DNA from: Glaciimonas sp. PCH181
GTDB lineage: Bacteria; Pseudomonadota; Gammaproteobacteria; Burkholderiales; Burkholderiaceae_D
Direction of reading: 5' to 3'
DNA length: 64,000 nucleotides
Assembly: GCF_003056055.1 (NCBI RefSeq)
Contig: NZ_PYFP01000002.1
Location: 1,116,001 to 1,180,000, forward strand
The notes under the pieces are model-generated. The model saw only the letters and a list, made by a program, of their open reading frames with translations, was not told the DNA's origin and made no database searches. Shown here in pieces: positions 1 through 8,927 of this stretch (its first letter is position 1; each line of letters begins with the position of its first letter). The translations under genes and the position numbers were made by a program.

Positions 1-52
1 ATTGCGCGAGGCGGCCGCAGCAACTATTTCTACACCCGAACAAAACGACTAG
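1..52 (+). CDS. possible 3' end of an upstream gene (partial)
   Basis: The frame beginning at base 2 is open to a TAG stop at 50-52 and would encode a 16-residue C-terminus rich in alanine. It ends 7 bases before the first ATG of the next gene, as in an operon. The stretch is too short to assign a family, and the open frame could be chance. Confidence 0.35.
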   Translation, partial: LREAAAATISTPEQND

Positions 53-58
53 AAACAC

Positions 59-1018
59 ATGATGACTTCCAGTGCATCCCCAATCAACGCCGCGTCGCAT
101 TCAATGCTTGATATCAAGCGCCAAACCAAAAAATGGTTTGCTAGTGTGATCGTCGCGGTTGTGGCGATGACTGCGGCAGGGTGCGCGATCCAGCCGGTGC
201 CAATGTCAGCGTCCACGGCAGCAGCGCTTAAATCGCAACCGCCGATTCGATTTTTGCTGACATTTGACGATGGACCGGCCAGACCAAAAACCGACAATCC
301 AACACTGTTGATCTTAAACACATTGGCGCAAAATCCCGTGCAGCCCGGTATCAAAGCACTGTTTTTTGTGCAAACCCGTTCCGCTGGCGCTGGCGAAACT
401 GACTTTGGACACGACATTCTGCGACGCGAAGTTGCCGAAGGCCATTTGCTAGGCTTTCATACCGCTACCCCGCGCCATGCCAACCATCGTTTTCTCAGTC
501 CGGAAAAATTCGCGCAATCGCTCGACGACGGCATCGGCGACATTCTGGCCATTCAGGGCAGCCCGCCCAAGCTGGTGCGACCGCCTTTCTGGAACTATGA
601 CCAACGTACTTTTACCGTCTATCAACAGCACGGCATGCATATTTTGCTGACCGATTTAAGTGCGAATGACGGCAAAATTTACGGCTTCAAAGCCAGCTTG
701 CGCCGCCGCTCGAATATGTTGCATCTATTGACCGATGTGCGCCAACGGATTGCCAGCGGCGAATTACCGGCGGTCGATGGCAGCATCCCGGTGGTTGTCA
801 CGTTTCATGACATCAATAGCTACACCGCCGACCACATGGCGGAATACCTGCAAATCCTGCTCGACTGCGCCCGCGCCGTCCAACTGCCAACGGCGACCAA
901 ACCGTTTTACGAGGATAAAACCAGCGTCGAACGCGCTGCGCTCGCCAGAACCGTCAGCGATGGTACGCAAGGCGGAAAGGTGCCAGGATTCTGGAACTTT
1001 TTATGGCGTTGGCTATAA
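59..1018 (+). CDS. polysaccharide deacetylase-like lipoprotein
   Basis: This looks like a NodB-fold (carbohydrate esterase 4) deacetylase anchored as a lipoprotein. The N-terminus has a basic stretch, a hydrophobic segment and a lipobox ending AAGC. If translation starts at the inner ATG (104), the signal is a standard 27 residues; neither start has a clear ribosome site. The catalytic motif TFDDGP is present near residue 68, followed by a second motif GFHTATPRH, a variant of the usual metal-binding HTxxH. The RPPFW segment fits motif 3 of the family. The late HDI motif fits the histidine motif. The substrate is unknown; acetylated glycans or peptidoglycan are possible. It may share a transcript with whatever ends at 52. 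Confidence 0.75.
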   Translation: MMTSSASPINAASHSMLDIKRQTKKWFASVIVAVVAMTAAGCAIQPVPMSASTAAALKSQPPIRFLLTFDDGPARPKTDNPTLLILNTLAQNPVQPGIKALFFVQTRSAGAGETDFGHDILRREVAEGHLLGFHTATPRHANHRFLSPEKFAQSLDDGIGDILAIQGSPPKLVRPPFWNYDQRTFTVYQQHGMHILLTDLSANDGKIYGFKASLRRRSNMLHLLTDVRQRIASGELPAVDGSIPVVVTFHDINSYTADHMAEYLQILLDCARAVQLPTATKPFYEDKTSVERAALARTVSDGTQGGKVPGFWNFLWRWL

Positions 1019-1217
1019 GTAGTTACCGTAATTCTGTCACTTCCGTTGCGCACTAACAACGTAAACCGGCATACAAAAATTGCTCAGATAGCTACAATAG
1101 CTGAGCTGTCGGCTGTCTACTATTTATTAGTTGCAGATTATTCATAGCAACCGATAACGCCGTCACGGGCTTCAATCATGTACTGGTTTGACAACAGTTA
1201 AAAATAAGGGGAATTGT

Positions 1218-2987
1218 ATGCGTCTCAAAAATTGGTTAAAGCCGCTGGCTGCAACCGCCTTCGCGCTGGCCTTAATCGGCAATGTTCAAGCGGTTGGCGT
1301 ACCTGCCGTCGAAGCAAAAAATGGCATGGTCGTTACATCCCAGCATCTGGCGTCTCAAGTCGGTGTAGATATCCTGAAAATGGGCGGCAATGCAATCGAC
1401 GCAGCAGTCGCAGTCGGCTACGCGCAAGCAGTTGTCAATCCATGTTGCGGCAACATTGGCGGCGGTGGTTTCATGACCATCCATCTGGCCGATGGACGTG
1501 ACACTTTTATCAATTTCCGTGAAAAAGCCCCTGCTGCAGCCAGCCCAAATATGTATCTGGATGCTGACGGCAAAGTCATCGGCGACGCCAGCCTGTACGG
1601 CTATTTGGCAGTCGGCGTACCGGGCACAGTGCTTGGACTCGACACAGCGCAACGCAAATACGGCAAGTTGACGCGCGCCCAAGTCATGCAACCGGCGATC
1701 AAGCTGGCGCGTGATGGTTTCATCCTCAATCGCGGCGATACCGACATTCTCGACACCACGATCAAATACTTCAAAAAAGATCCGGAAGCCAGCCGCATTT
1801 TCTTGCGTCGCGATGGTTCACCATTGCAGCCGGGCGACCGTCTGGTGCAAAAAGATCTGGCTAAAACGCTGGAAGCTATTTCCCGCCGCGGCCCTGATGC
1901 TTTCTATAAAGGTGCGATTCCTGAAGCCGTCGAACGTGCTTCAAAAATGGGCAAAGGGATTATTACTGCCGCCGATTTCGCTGACTATAAAATCACCGAA
2001 ACTGCGCCTGTAACCTGCGATTATCGTGGTTATGTGTTTGTGTCGGCACCGCCGCCAAGTTCGGGTGGCGCGACTATGTGTCAAATCCTCAACACGCTTG
2101 AAGGCTATGACATGAAGGCGCTGGGCTTCCACTCGGCCGCATCGATCCACGTGATGACCGAAGCAATGCGTCATGCTTATATGGACCGGAATACGTTTTT
2201 GGGCGATCCTGAATTCGTAAAAAATCCGCTTGATCGTCTGCTGAGTAAGACTTACGCAGCATCTATCCGCGAGAAAATCAGTGCAGAAAAAGCCACACCG
2301 TCCGATCAAGTTCAGCCGGGCATGGCACCGCATGAAAAACCAGAAACCACGCATTATTCGATCGTCGATAAGCTGGGCAATGCTGTTTCCACCACTTACA
2401 CAATCAACGGTCGCTTCGGCGCGGTTGTAATTGCACCGGGCACAGGCTTTTTCCTTAACGATGAGATGGATGACTTTACCGTCAAAATCGGCGTGAAAAA
2501 TCTGTATGGCTTGGTACAAGGCGCGACGAACTCGATCGCACCTGGCAAACGTCCGCTGTCATCGATGTCACCAACCTTGATTACTAAAGATGGCAAAACG
2601 TTCATGGTGGTAGGTTCACCGGGCGGTTCGCGCATTATTACTATCACGCTGGAAACTGCGTTGAATGTGATCGACCACGGCATGGGACCGCAAGAAGCAG
2701 TTGACGCGCCGCGTATTCATCACCAATGGTTGCCGGACGAGGTGTATTACGAAACTCGTGGAATTTCACCGGATACATTGAAAATCCTGCGCGACAATGG
2801 CTACAAAATGACAGAACAAACGCCTTGGGGCGCTGCTGAACTAATCATGATCGGCTTGCCGGGCGCTGCTGGTGTGTCGGCCGCAAGTTCGGGTAATGAT
2901 GCTGGCGTATCAGGCAAGGTTCTGCCGGGCTACTTTTACGGCGCGAACGACGGTCGTCGTCCTGCTGGCTCCGCCGCTGGGTATTAA
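1218..2987 (+). CDS. ggt: gamma-glutamyltransferase, periplasmic precursor
   Basis: This 589-residue protein matches the gamma-glutamyltranspeptidase family, which cleaves glutathione and other gamma-glutamyl compounds in the periplasm after self-cleavage into two subunits. The ATG at 1218 is chosen because AAGGGG lies just upstream and a clean signal peptide ending in VQA follows; a TTG at 1188 is in frame but less likely. The autoprocessing site is the TTHYS motif, with the nucleophilic threonine at about residue 377, as in the E. coli enzyme. PLSSMSPT and the glycine-rich GSPGGSR segment of the small subunit are also present. The gene stands alone and is followed by a strong terminator. 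Confidence 0.93.
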   Translation: MRLKNWLKPLAATAFALALIGNVQAVGVPAVEAKNGMVVTSQHLASQVGVDILKMGGNAIDAAVAVGYAQAVVNPCCGNIGGGGFMTIHLADGRDTFINFREKAPAAASPNMYLDADGKVIGDASLYGYLAVGVPGTVLGLDTAQRKYGKLTRAQVMQPAIKLARDGFILNRGDTDILDTTIKYFKKDPEASRIFLRRDGSPLQPGDRLVQKDLAKTLEAISRRGPDAFYKGAIPEAVERASKMGKGIITAADFADYKITETAPVTCDYRGYVFVSAPPPSSGGATMCQILNTLEGYDMKALGFHSAASIHVMTEAMRHAYMDRNTFLGDPEFVKNPLDRLLSKTYAASIREKISAEKATPSDQVQPGMAPHEKPETTHYSIVDKLGNAVSTTYTINGRFGAVVIAPGTGFFLNDEMDDFTVKIGVKNLYGLVQGATNSIAPGKRPLSSMSPTLITKDGKTFMVVGSPGGSRIITITLETALNVIDHGMGPQEAVDAPRIHHQWLPDEVYYETRGISPDTLKILRDNGYKMTEQTPWGAAELIMIGLPGAAGVSAASSGNDAGVSGKVLPGYFYGANDGRRPAGSAAGY

Positions 2988-3025
2988 TCGTTCTGATCAG
3001 ATCGCTGGATTGATCTGATCAGTTT

Positions 3026-3059
3026 GAAAAAAAGGAAGCGCATGCGCTTCCTTTTTTTA
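3026..3059 (+). terminator. rho-independent terminator after ggt
   Basis: The hairpin ggaagcgcatgcgcttcc is a perfect 18-base palindrome at 3034-3051 (the centre must open to form the loop). It is flanked by an A run on the left and seven Ts on the right, so it could work in both directions. A second inverted repeat built from ctgatcaga lies just before it at 2995-3022. Confidence 0.9.
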
Positions 3060-3146
3060 TTCCTGAACAGTTTATGCAGAGCAGTCCTCGATACTTGCGT
3101 AAAATCGTACTACTCCCCCATCCTTTCTACAAAGTGAGAAGACATC

Positions 3147-3473
3147 ATGCCCATAGTCCGCCTAGACGGCAGCACCCTGACCGATTGGGATGCTTTTCAT
3201 ACTGCGTCCCACGCAGCATTTGGTTTTCCCGACTTTTATGGCCGCAACATGAGCGCCTGGATTGATTGTCTGAGCTATCTGCGCGATGAAGACGGGATGA
3301 GTAAATTTCGTTTGAAGCCAGACGAAATGTTGACTATTGAAGTGTTGAATAGCGCGACATTGCGCCAGCAAGCACCGGAAATCATTGAGGAACTGACATT
3401 TTGTGTCAGTGCCATCAATGAGCGTTATGACGACTATGGCGAGAAACCGGCGTTGCTATTGCAATTGCGCTGA
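3147..3473 (+). CDS. barstar family protein
   Basis: This 108-residue protein belongs to the barstar family, small proteins that bind and block barnase-type ribonucleases. The family signature is clear: an early IxLDG-type strand, then FPDFYGRNMSAWIDCLS, matching the FPxYYGxNxxAxxDCL motif that carries the inhibitory helix. A GTGAGAAG ribosome site precedes the ATG. No barnase-like gene is adjacent, so it is either an orphan inhibitor or regulates a nuclease elsewhere. The next gene is convergent, only 29 bases away. Confidence 0.85.
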   Translation: MPIVRLDGSTLTDWDAFHTASHAAFGFPDFYGRNMSAWIDCLSYLRDEDGMSKFRLKPDEMLTIEVLNSATLRQQAPEIIEELTFCVSAINERYDDYGEKPALLLQLR

Positions 3474-3502
3474 TTCCTCAGCATTGCGGGATTGCGGGTC
3501 AA

Positions 3503-4756
3503 CTACACTTTAAAAGTCGCCAGTTTTTTCGGTACGGCCACGTTTTTCAGCGTTACATATAACGGCAAGCCATCTGCATATTTCGGATAATCCTCGCCCT
3601 GAATCAGTGGCAACAGATAACGCTTACATTTCTCCGTAATGCCAAAGCCATCTCTGCTGATGAAGTCCTTGGGCATAAATTTCTCGACATTCGCCACATC
3701 CTTCAAATCCGCCACGCCTATCCGGTATTTGTACGGCACATCCGATAAACGCTGGATAGTCGGCATAACAGCGTTGCGGCCTTTGACGGCTAATTGCACA
3801 GCGGCCTGACCTAATTGATAGGCCTGCTTTACGTCAGTTTTAGAGGCAATATGGCGCGCTGAACGCTGCAAATAATCTGCTACCGCCCAGTGAAACTTAT
3901 ACCCTAGGGCATCTTTAATCAGATTAGCAACCACCGGGGCAGCGCCACCCAACTGGGCATGGCCGAACGCATCTTTGGTCCCTTGTTCGGCTAAAAATCT
4001 GCCATCGGGATAGTGGCAACCTTCGGAGACAACGATGGTGCAATAGCCAAATTTCTTGACGTTTGCATCGACTCTGGCGAGAAATTTTTTCTGATCGAAT
4101 TCGACTTCGGGAAATAAAATGACTACAGGGATATTGTGGTCAATCAACAATCCACCGGCCGCCGCGATCCATCCAGCGTGACGGCCCATGACTTCAAGCA
4201 CAAAAATCTTGGTCGAAGTCTTCGCCATCGATTTCACGTCTAGCGATGCTTCGAGGGTGGATACGGCGACGTATTTGGCGACGGAGCCAAAGCCGGGACA
4301 GCAATCAGTGATGGGAAGATCGTTGTCGATAGTTTTGGGGACGTGGATCGCCTGTACCGGATAGCCCAGGGTTTCTGATAATTGCGAGACTTTGAAGCAG
4401 GTATCGGCTGAATCGCCGCCACCGTTGTAGAAGAAATAACCGATGTTATGGGCTTTGAAGACGGCGATCAGACGCTCGTATTCGCGTTTATTGGCTTCGA
4501 GACTTTTTAGTTTGTAGCGGCAAGAACCAAATGCACCGGCTGGGGTGTAGCGTAATGCCGCGATGTCGGCGATGGATTCTTTGCTGGTATCGATCAGGTC
4601 TTCGGTGAGTGCGCCGATAATGCCGTTGCGACCGGCGTAGACTTTGCCGATGATGTCTTTGTGCTTGCGGGCGGTTTCGATTAGGCCGCAGGCGGAGGCG
4701 TTGATGACGGCGGTGACGCCACCGGATTGCGCGTAGAAAGCGTTCTTTTTAGCCAT
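3503..4756 (-). CDS. pyrophosphate-dependent 6-phosphofructokinase
   Basis: This 417-residue protein is a phosphofructokinase, interconverting fructose 6-phosphate and fructose 1,6-bisphosphate. Two positions suggest it uses pyrophosphate rather than ATP. The phosphoryl-donor loop reads GGGDS, with Asp where ATP enzymes have Gly. The catalytic motif reads PKTIDND, with Lys instead of Gly, the accepted mark of PPi enzymes. The later MGRHAGW motif for sugar phosphate binding is also present. Such an enzyme is reversible, so it could serve both glycolysis and gluconeogenesis. The start is preceded by GGAG. The cofactor is inferred, not shown. Confidence 0.88.
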   Translation of the reverse strand: MAKKNAFYAQSGGVTAVINASACGLIETARKHKDIIGKVYAGRNGIIGALTEDLIDTSKESIADIAALRYTPAGAFGSCRYKLKSLEANKREYERLIAVFKAHNIGYFFYNGGGDSADTCFKVSQLSETLGYPVQAIHVPKTIDNDLPITDCCPGFGSVAKYVAVSTLEASLDVKSMAKTSTKIFVLEVMGRHAGWIAAAGGLLIDHNIPVVILFPEVEFDQKKFLARVDANVKKFGYCTIVVSEGCHYPDGRFLAEQGTKDAFGHAQLGGAAPVVANLIKDALGYKFHWAVADYLQRSARHIASKTDVKQAYQLGQAAVQLAVKGRNAVMPTIQRLSDVPYKYRIGVADLKDVANVEKFMPKDFISRDGFGITEKCKRYLLPLIQGEDYPKYADGLPLYVTLKNVAVPKKLATFKV

Positions 4757-4875
4757 GGTGGGGAGGGTCTCCAGTTATCGGTAGTTAGCTGGATAGTATT
4801 GCTAGTTGCGGGGGTTAATGCAATCGAATCTCTTTTGTTGCTATTTTGAGGGGACGCGGTTTTGTTTGGGTGGCC

Positions 4876-5048
4876 GGTAATTGAAACGGTTAGCGCTCCG
4901 TGGCTAGTTTATCGGCGGTAGCCCGACAGCTAGTCATTTTTTTTTGCTTCGGCTAGGCGTCCCCGCGGAAAACGCACCCAAGAAGAAAGTGACCGGCTGC
5001 CGGGCCACCCCGGCTTGCATCAACGGAGCGCCAACCATTTCAACTACC
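4876..5048. repeat. 173-bp palindromic intergenic element (REP/MITE-like)
   Basis: The ends are 26-bp inverted repeats (4876-4901 and 5023-5048), identical at 23 positions, with core gttagcgctccgt / acggagcgccaac. All three differences become G-U pairs in a minus-strand RNA. The next 25 bases inward also pair (about 18 of 25). The element fills the gap between the phosphodiesterase and phosphofructokinase genes, both transcribed leftwards, so it would lie in the 3' end of the phosphodiesterase transcript. It has no coding content. Confidence 0.7.
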
Positions 5049-5067
5049 AACAGTCAGCTTTACATAA

Positions 5068-6255
5068 TCACTTATTCACAGCCAACCACTCATCCAAAGC
5101 AACCCGCCCGGTAGTAGAAAAATCCGTAAAAACGCCGTCCGTCCCTAAATCAAAATAAGCCTTATATTCTGCCTTAGGATCACCATGATAAGTCTTAGTC
5201 AACCGTGTTCCCTCATCCCGAAACGTGAACGGATGCACAAACAACCCTAATTTATGTGCATCAGCAACCAAATTAGTAGGCGCCATATTCGACGCCTGAT
5301 CCAGCGTCTTCACCGCGTTCCCAGCAGCATCCACCCCTTGCGGCGGCAAAATATACAACTTCCATGGGCCAATCCCATCAGCATACGTCCGGATTTCAGC
5401 CAATCCCGCTGGCGTCACCATCGCCGCAAACGTGCGTGGATCATTCGCCTTCAACCATGAATATGGCTTAGCCGTATCCGGTGAACCATACGTCATCACG
5501 CCCGTTTTAAAATCAGTCCCATCGCCATCGATCAACTGCACAACTTTAGTTTTCAATCCCATCTTGCGCATCAGCTTCAGACTAACCGGCTCAAACGACT
5601 GCACAAACACTGGCGAATCGGGTGTATTCCAACCTTCGTTGTTCAGCATCTCCAGCAACTTCGCCTCCAGCGGCAAACCTAACTCACGCTGATAAAGCGG
5701 GTTCTTGGTTTCTGGATAAACATACAGTTTGCGCTGCGGCTCAGCAGCCATAGTTTGCTTGGCCAAATCAATAATTTCCTGAAACGTCGCCATCTGGAAT
5801 TGACCATCATACTGCTTGCTGCGTACAGCAATCGGTTGTTTAACCCGCAATGTTTTGAGTTCTGCGGCAGTGAAATCACTGATATACCATTCTGGCCCAG
5901 TCGCCACGCCATCTACCATGCGCGATTTTCTGCGTGAAGCAAATTCAGGATGATTCGCAACGTCCGTTGTGTCGCTCAAAAATACGTTATGACAGGCAAA
6001 TAACACCCCATCGCTAGACGATTGCAAATCCAGCTCAAGCGCATCTGTGCCTGCCGCTATCGCAGCTTTATAACCGGCGATAACTTCTTCAGGATAAAGG
6101 CCCGGCAAACCGCGATGCCCGACGATCAATGGCCGATTGCCATCCAGCGTTTTAAAGTGGCCAGCTGCTTGTAAATTGCCGTCGTTGCTGGCACAGCCAG
6201 CGATAAAAAGTGCGGCAGCGATAAGTGTGGCGGTTGCGATGAATGGGCGTTTCAT
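5068..6255 (-). CDS. glycerophosphodiester phosphodiesterase, lipoprotein
   Basis: This 395-residue protein is a GlpQ-type phosphodiesterase that splits glycerophosphodiesters into an alcohol and glycerol 3-phosphate. The N-terminus is a lipoprotein signal with lipobox IAGC. The fold's metal and catalytic residues are visible: VGHRG near residue 46, then ALELDLQ and FACHN, matching the HR / ExD / H pattern of the family. The C-terminal DGVFTDFS motif is also typical. It is likely attached to a membrane on the periplasmic side. The start is the first ATG that gives a complete signal peptide. No partner transporter is adjacent. Confidence 0.9.
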   Translation of the reverse strand: MKRPFIATATLIAAALFIAGCASNDGNLQAAGHFKTLDGNRPLIVGHRGLPGLYPEEVIAGYKAAIAAGTDALELDLQSSSDGVLFACHNVFLSDTTDVANHPEFASRRKSRMVDGVATGPEWYISDFTAAELKTLRVKQPIAVRSKQYDGQFQMATFQEIIDLAKQTMAAEPQRKLYVYPETKNPLYQRELGLPLEAKLLEMLNNEGWNTPDSPVFVQSFEPVSLKLMRKMGLKTKVVQLIDGDGTDFKTGVMTYGSPDTAKPYSWLKANDPRTFAAMVTPAGLAEIRTYADGIGPWKLYILPPQGVDAAGNAVKTLDQASNMAPTNLVADAHKLGLFVHPFTFRDEGTRLTKTYHGDPKAEYKAYFDLGTDGVFTDFSTTGRVALDEWLAVNK

Positions 6256-6437
6256 AAGTCCTCGGGATGTGTTTTATCAGACGTTCTCCGCACAGATATT
6301 AGCCATAACATGCACAGCAATATCGGTACGAAAAATGGATACCGTAGTAAACACCCCTTACGTGACGACTTAATGACGGATTAATTACCGCTGCGTGACG
6401 CATGTTTGCGCCACCTTTTATCGCTTTAAGCCATGCA

Positions 6438-7265
6438 TCAAGCCATCACATGTTGCGCCAGCCATTCCGTCGGCGAAGCGCCAATCCGCTGACTGAACAC
6501 CCGCGTAAAAGCGGTTGGACTGAGATAGCCAACTGCCGGTGCCACCAGCTTCAGCGATTGACCACCCTTCAACATTACCTGCGCGACGCCGACGCGCCAG
6601 TCGGTCAGATAATCCAGCGGCGTCATCCCGACAGTTTCACGGAAATGCACTGCAAAACGCGCTCTGGACATGCCCGCGGACTCGGCCAATTGCTCTAACG
6701 ACCAGCTTTGCTCTGGCCGCTCGTGCATCGCAGTAATCGCCTTTGCCAGACGCTGATCGCCTAGCCCTGCCAAGATCCCGCCGACCACCAATTTAGTATT
6801 CATGGCGTGACGCAACAACAGAATCATGAAGTATTCGGTCAAGCGATCAACCGCTGCCTGCCGCCCGCAATTATCAGAAAATGCCTCGGCAAACAGCAAC
6901 GCCAGCATTGGCTGTAAACCCGGCACTGACGCCAGCGGCACCACCATTACTTCGGGCAACGCTTTTATGACCGGATTTTCCGGACCGCCGCCGAACTTGA
7001 TGTTGGCGCACACCATTTCGGCCTTATCGTGCTCATCCGCTTGCAAACGATGCACGCTAGGCCGTGGGAAAAACAATACCGACGGTTTCTCTATCGTAAT
7101 TGGCTCGAAATGTGGCCGTAAAACCGTCAGGCGACCACTGCTAATTAAATGTATATGTCCACTGCCATCCAACAACGCAGCGTCGGTACTGCCGCATAAA
7201 GCACCGGTATGAAACACCTGCGCAGAGGGGGCAAAGCGTGCAAACAACGGCGACAATCTATCCAT
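6438..7265 (-). CDS. AraC family transcriptional regulator (cupin type)
   Basis: This 275-residue regulator has an N-terminal cupin-like sensor (about residues 1-180) and a C-terminal double helix-turn-helix of the AraC type (about 185-275). The second helix-turn-helix contains LKLVAPAVGYLSPTAFTRVFSQRIGASPTEW split over the usual spacing; the last part matches the family signature closely. It is divergent from the AhpD-like/thioredoxin pair across 115 bases, the usual layout for a local activator of the neighbouring operon. The inducer is unknown; oxidative or electrophile stress is a guess from the target genes. Confidence 0.9.
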   Translation of the reverse strand: MDRLSPLFARFAPSAQVFHTGALCGSTDAALLDGSGHIHLISSGRLTVLRPHFEPITIEKPSVLFFPRPSVHRLQADEHDKAEMVCANIKFGGGPENPVIKALPEVMVVPLASVPGLQPMLALLFAEAFSDNCGRQAAVDRLTEYFMILLLRHAMNTKLVVGGILAGLGDQRLAKAITAMHERPEQSWSLEQLAESAGMSRARFAVHFRETVGMTPLDYLTDWRVGVAQVMLKGGQSLKLVAPAVGYLSPTAFTRVFSQRIGASPTEWLAQHVMA

Positions 7266-7380
7266 TTTTTCCTCAGATTGATACTAACTGCGTTATTTTT
7301 AAGACTTTCGATAACAAATAGTATCACTTTCCATGACATGATTCTTCCCATGCACTTCGCAGTCATTAAAGGAAAACGTT

Positions 7381-7920
7381 ATGTCCCGCATCCCCGCTTT
7401 GACCCTCGCCCAAGTTGACCCCGCCACCGCGATCACATTGACGGCAGTGAAAAGCAAACTTGGCAGAATTCCCAACGCCATCGCCACATTAGCGCAAGCA
7501 CCGGCCGCACTCAACAGTTATCTGGCGATGTCCGAGGCGCTTAGCAAAGGTCGCTTGAGCGCACGTCAAACCCAAATCATTGCCCTGGCAGTGGGTCAGG
7601 CAAATAGTTGTCAGTACTGCTTGTCGGCCCACACGTTAATGGGCAAAGCAGCCGGTTTAAGCGGCGAAGAAATTTTGGCGGCGCGCGCCGGACACGCGAC
7701 CGCAGCGGCGGATGATGCGCTGGCTGCGTTTGCAGTGAAAGTCGTAGAACAACGCGGCGTGCTGAGTAATGAAGAGGTCGATGCGGCCCGTGCAGCAGGT
7801 CTGGACGACGGTCTGATTATCGAAACCATCGCTAGCGTGGTCTTTAATATTCTGACCAATTACACCAACCATATTGCGGCTACCGACGTTGATTTCCCGG
7901 CCGTCGCCACCGCACTTTAA
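7381..7920 (+). CDS. carboxymuconolactone decarboxylase / AhpD-like protein
   Basis: This 179-residue protein belongs to the AhpD-like fold. The CQYCLSAH motif near residue 77 gives the CxxC redox pair and the following histidine that define peroxidase-type members. AAAGGAAAA precedes the ATG at 7381. The thioredoxin gene begins 20 bases after its stop, suggesting a reductant-peroxidase pair in one operon. Control by the divergent AraC regulator is inferred from position. The exact substrate cannot be read from sequence. Confidence 0.85.
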   Translation: MSRIPALTLAQVDPATAITLTAVKSKLGRIPNAIATLAQAPAALNSYLAMSEALSKGRLSARQTQIIALAVGQANSCQYCLSAHTLMGKAAGLSGEEILAARAGHATAAADDALAAFAVKVVEQRGVLSNEEVDAARAAGLDDGLIIETIASVVFNILTNYTNHIAATDVDFPAVATAL

Positions 7921-7939
7921 TTGCATAGGAGTTACTGAC

Positions 7940-8284
7940 ATGTCCGCCTTACCAGATATCAAAGCTGACGCTGTGCCTGCATTTACTAACAGCACATCCG
8001 GTATTTCGTTGATCGATTTTTGGGCACCGTGGTGCGGCCCTTGCAAAGTGCAAACGCCGACTCTGGATGCGCTTTCGGCTGAATTTGAAGGTCAGGTAAG
8101 AATGGCAAAGGTCAATGTCGATGACGCTGCCGAGCTGGCGCAAGCCCATGGAATCCGAGGGATACCGACGCTGGTGTTGTTTGAAGACGGAAAACCTATC
8201 GCGCAAAAAGTCGGCTTGCAAAGCAAGTCGTCATTGCAGGATTGGTTAAGCGCCGCCGTGCTGCAACACCAACAACGTCAATAA
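7940..8284 (+). CDS. thioredoxin family protein
   Basis: This 114-residue single-domain thioredoxin carries the classic active site FWAPWCGPCK and the cis-proline segment GIRGIPTLVLF. It has no signal peptide, so it is cytoplasmic. The ATG at 7940 is chosen because AGGAG lies about 8 bases upstream; a longer in-frame version from 7874 would overlap the previous gene and lacks a ribosome site. It lies 20 bases after the AhpD-like gene and probably reduces that protein. Confidence 0.92.
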   Translation: MSALPDIKADAVPAFTNSTSGISLIDFWAPWCGPCKVQTPTLDALSAEFEGQVRMAKVNVDDAAELAQAHGIRGIPTLVLFEDGKPIAQKVGLQSKSSLQDWLSAAVLQHQQRQ

Positions 8285-8417
8285 TGTGAACAACCCGCAG
8301 CATAGCTTTACCTAACGAACTTGCAGCATCCTGCCCGGCAATCCTGTCTGGCAGGTCCCGAACGAACATTGTTTTCAATGCCCGTCATACATTTAGCATT
8401 ACTACTGAAAGATTAAA

Positions 8418-8723
8418 ATGAACATCCAAAAATTGATGATCTCTGCCGCCCTTGTTGCTGTTACTACTGCTACCGCCGGTGCTGCGATGGCTGAAGCACG
8501 TTATCCGGTTGACGCACCATTTGTCTCCACCAAAACCCGCGCCGAAGTTGTCGCGCAATTGACGCAGGCTGGTGATCAGGGACGTTTGAATTATGCCAAT
8601 TCGGCCTATCCGGTTTTGCAAACACCCGTGTCTACCAAAACCCGTGCTGAAGTAAAACAAGAACTGGCGATTGCGGAAGCCAGTGGCGAGCTGGACAACA
8701 TTCGCCACAACGGCGGTAATTAA
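8418..8723 (+). CDS. DUF4148 exported protein
   Basis: This 101-residue protein has a signal peptide ending near AMAEA and two copies of a KTRAEV motif (near residues 38 and 74). KTRAEV followed by an alanine-rich helix is the mark of DUF4148, a family abundant in Burkholderiales with no known function. Here the motif is duplicated around a short NYANSAYPV linker. It is probably a small periplasmic protein. It is monocistronic, with hairpins on the downstream side. Confidence 0.85.
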   Translation: MNIQKLMISAALVAVTTATAGAAMAEARYPVDAPFVSTKTRAEVVAQLTQAGDQGRLNYANSAYPVLQTPVSTKTRAEVKQELAIAEASGELDNIRHNGGN

Positions 8724-8729
8724 GCCGAT

Positions 8730-8764
8730 CCCCGGCTAACGGCGTTTGACACCGTTAGTCGGGG
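8730..8764 (+). terminator. stem-loop after the DUF4148 gene
   Basis: ccccggctaacgg pairs with ccgttagtcgggg across a 9-base loop, with a single G-U. There is no T run after it, so it may stabilise the mRNA end rather than terminate. Confidence 0.55.
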
Positions 8765-8778
8765 AGGGTGGATACTTT

Positions 8779-8817
8779 ACGAGGCAGGTTGCGCATGGCG
8801 CACCCTGCCTCGTTTGC
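8779..8817 (+). terminator. second stem-loop, probable terminator
   Basis: acgaggcagg pairs perfectly with cctgcctcgt, and the interior tgcgc/gcgca also pairs around an ATG loop. A weak T-rich tail follows. It lies about 110 bases before glutathione reductase. Confidence 0.6.
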
Positions 8818-8927
8818 TGTGCCGATCATCAGCGGATCAGCCCGGCTGGTGCAAACAAGTTAAGATGACTTTTTTGGACCTGCATCTATTGTCAGAGCTG
8901 GCCGATAACGATTAAGGAGAAATTTTT

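Noticed and set aside
3147..3473. barstar-like gene as part of a toxin-immunity pair
   Set aside because: No ribonuclease or polymorphic toxin gene is adjacent on either side.
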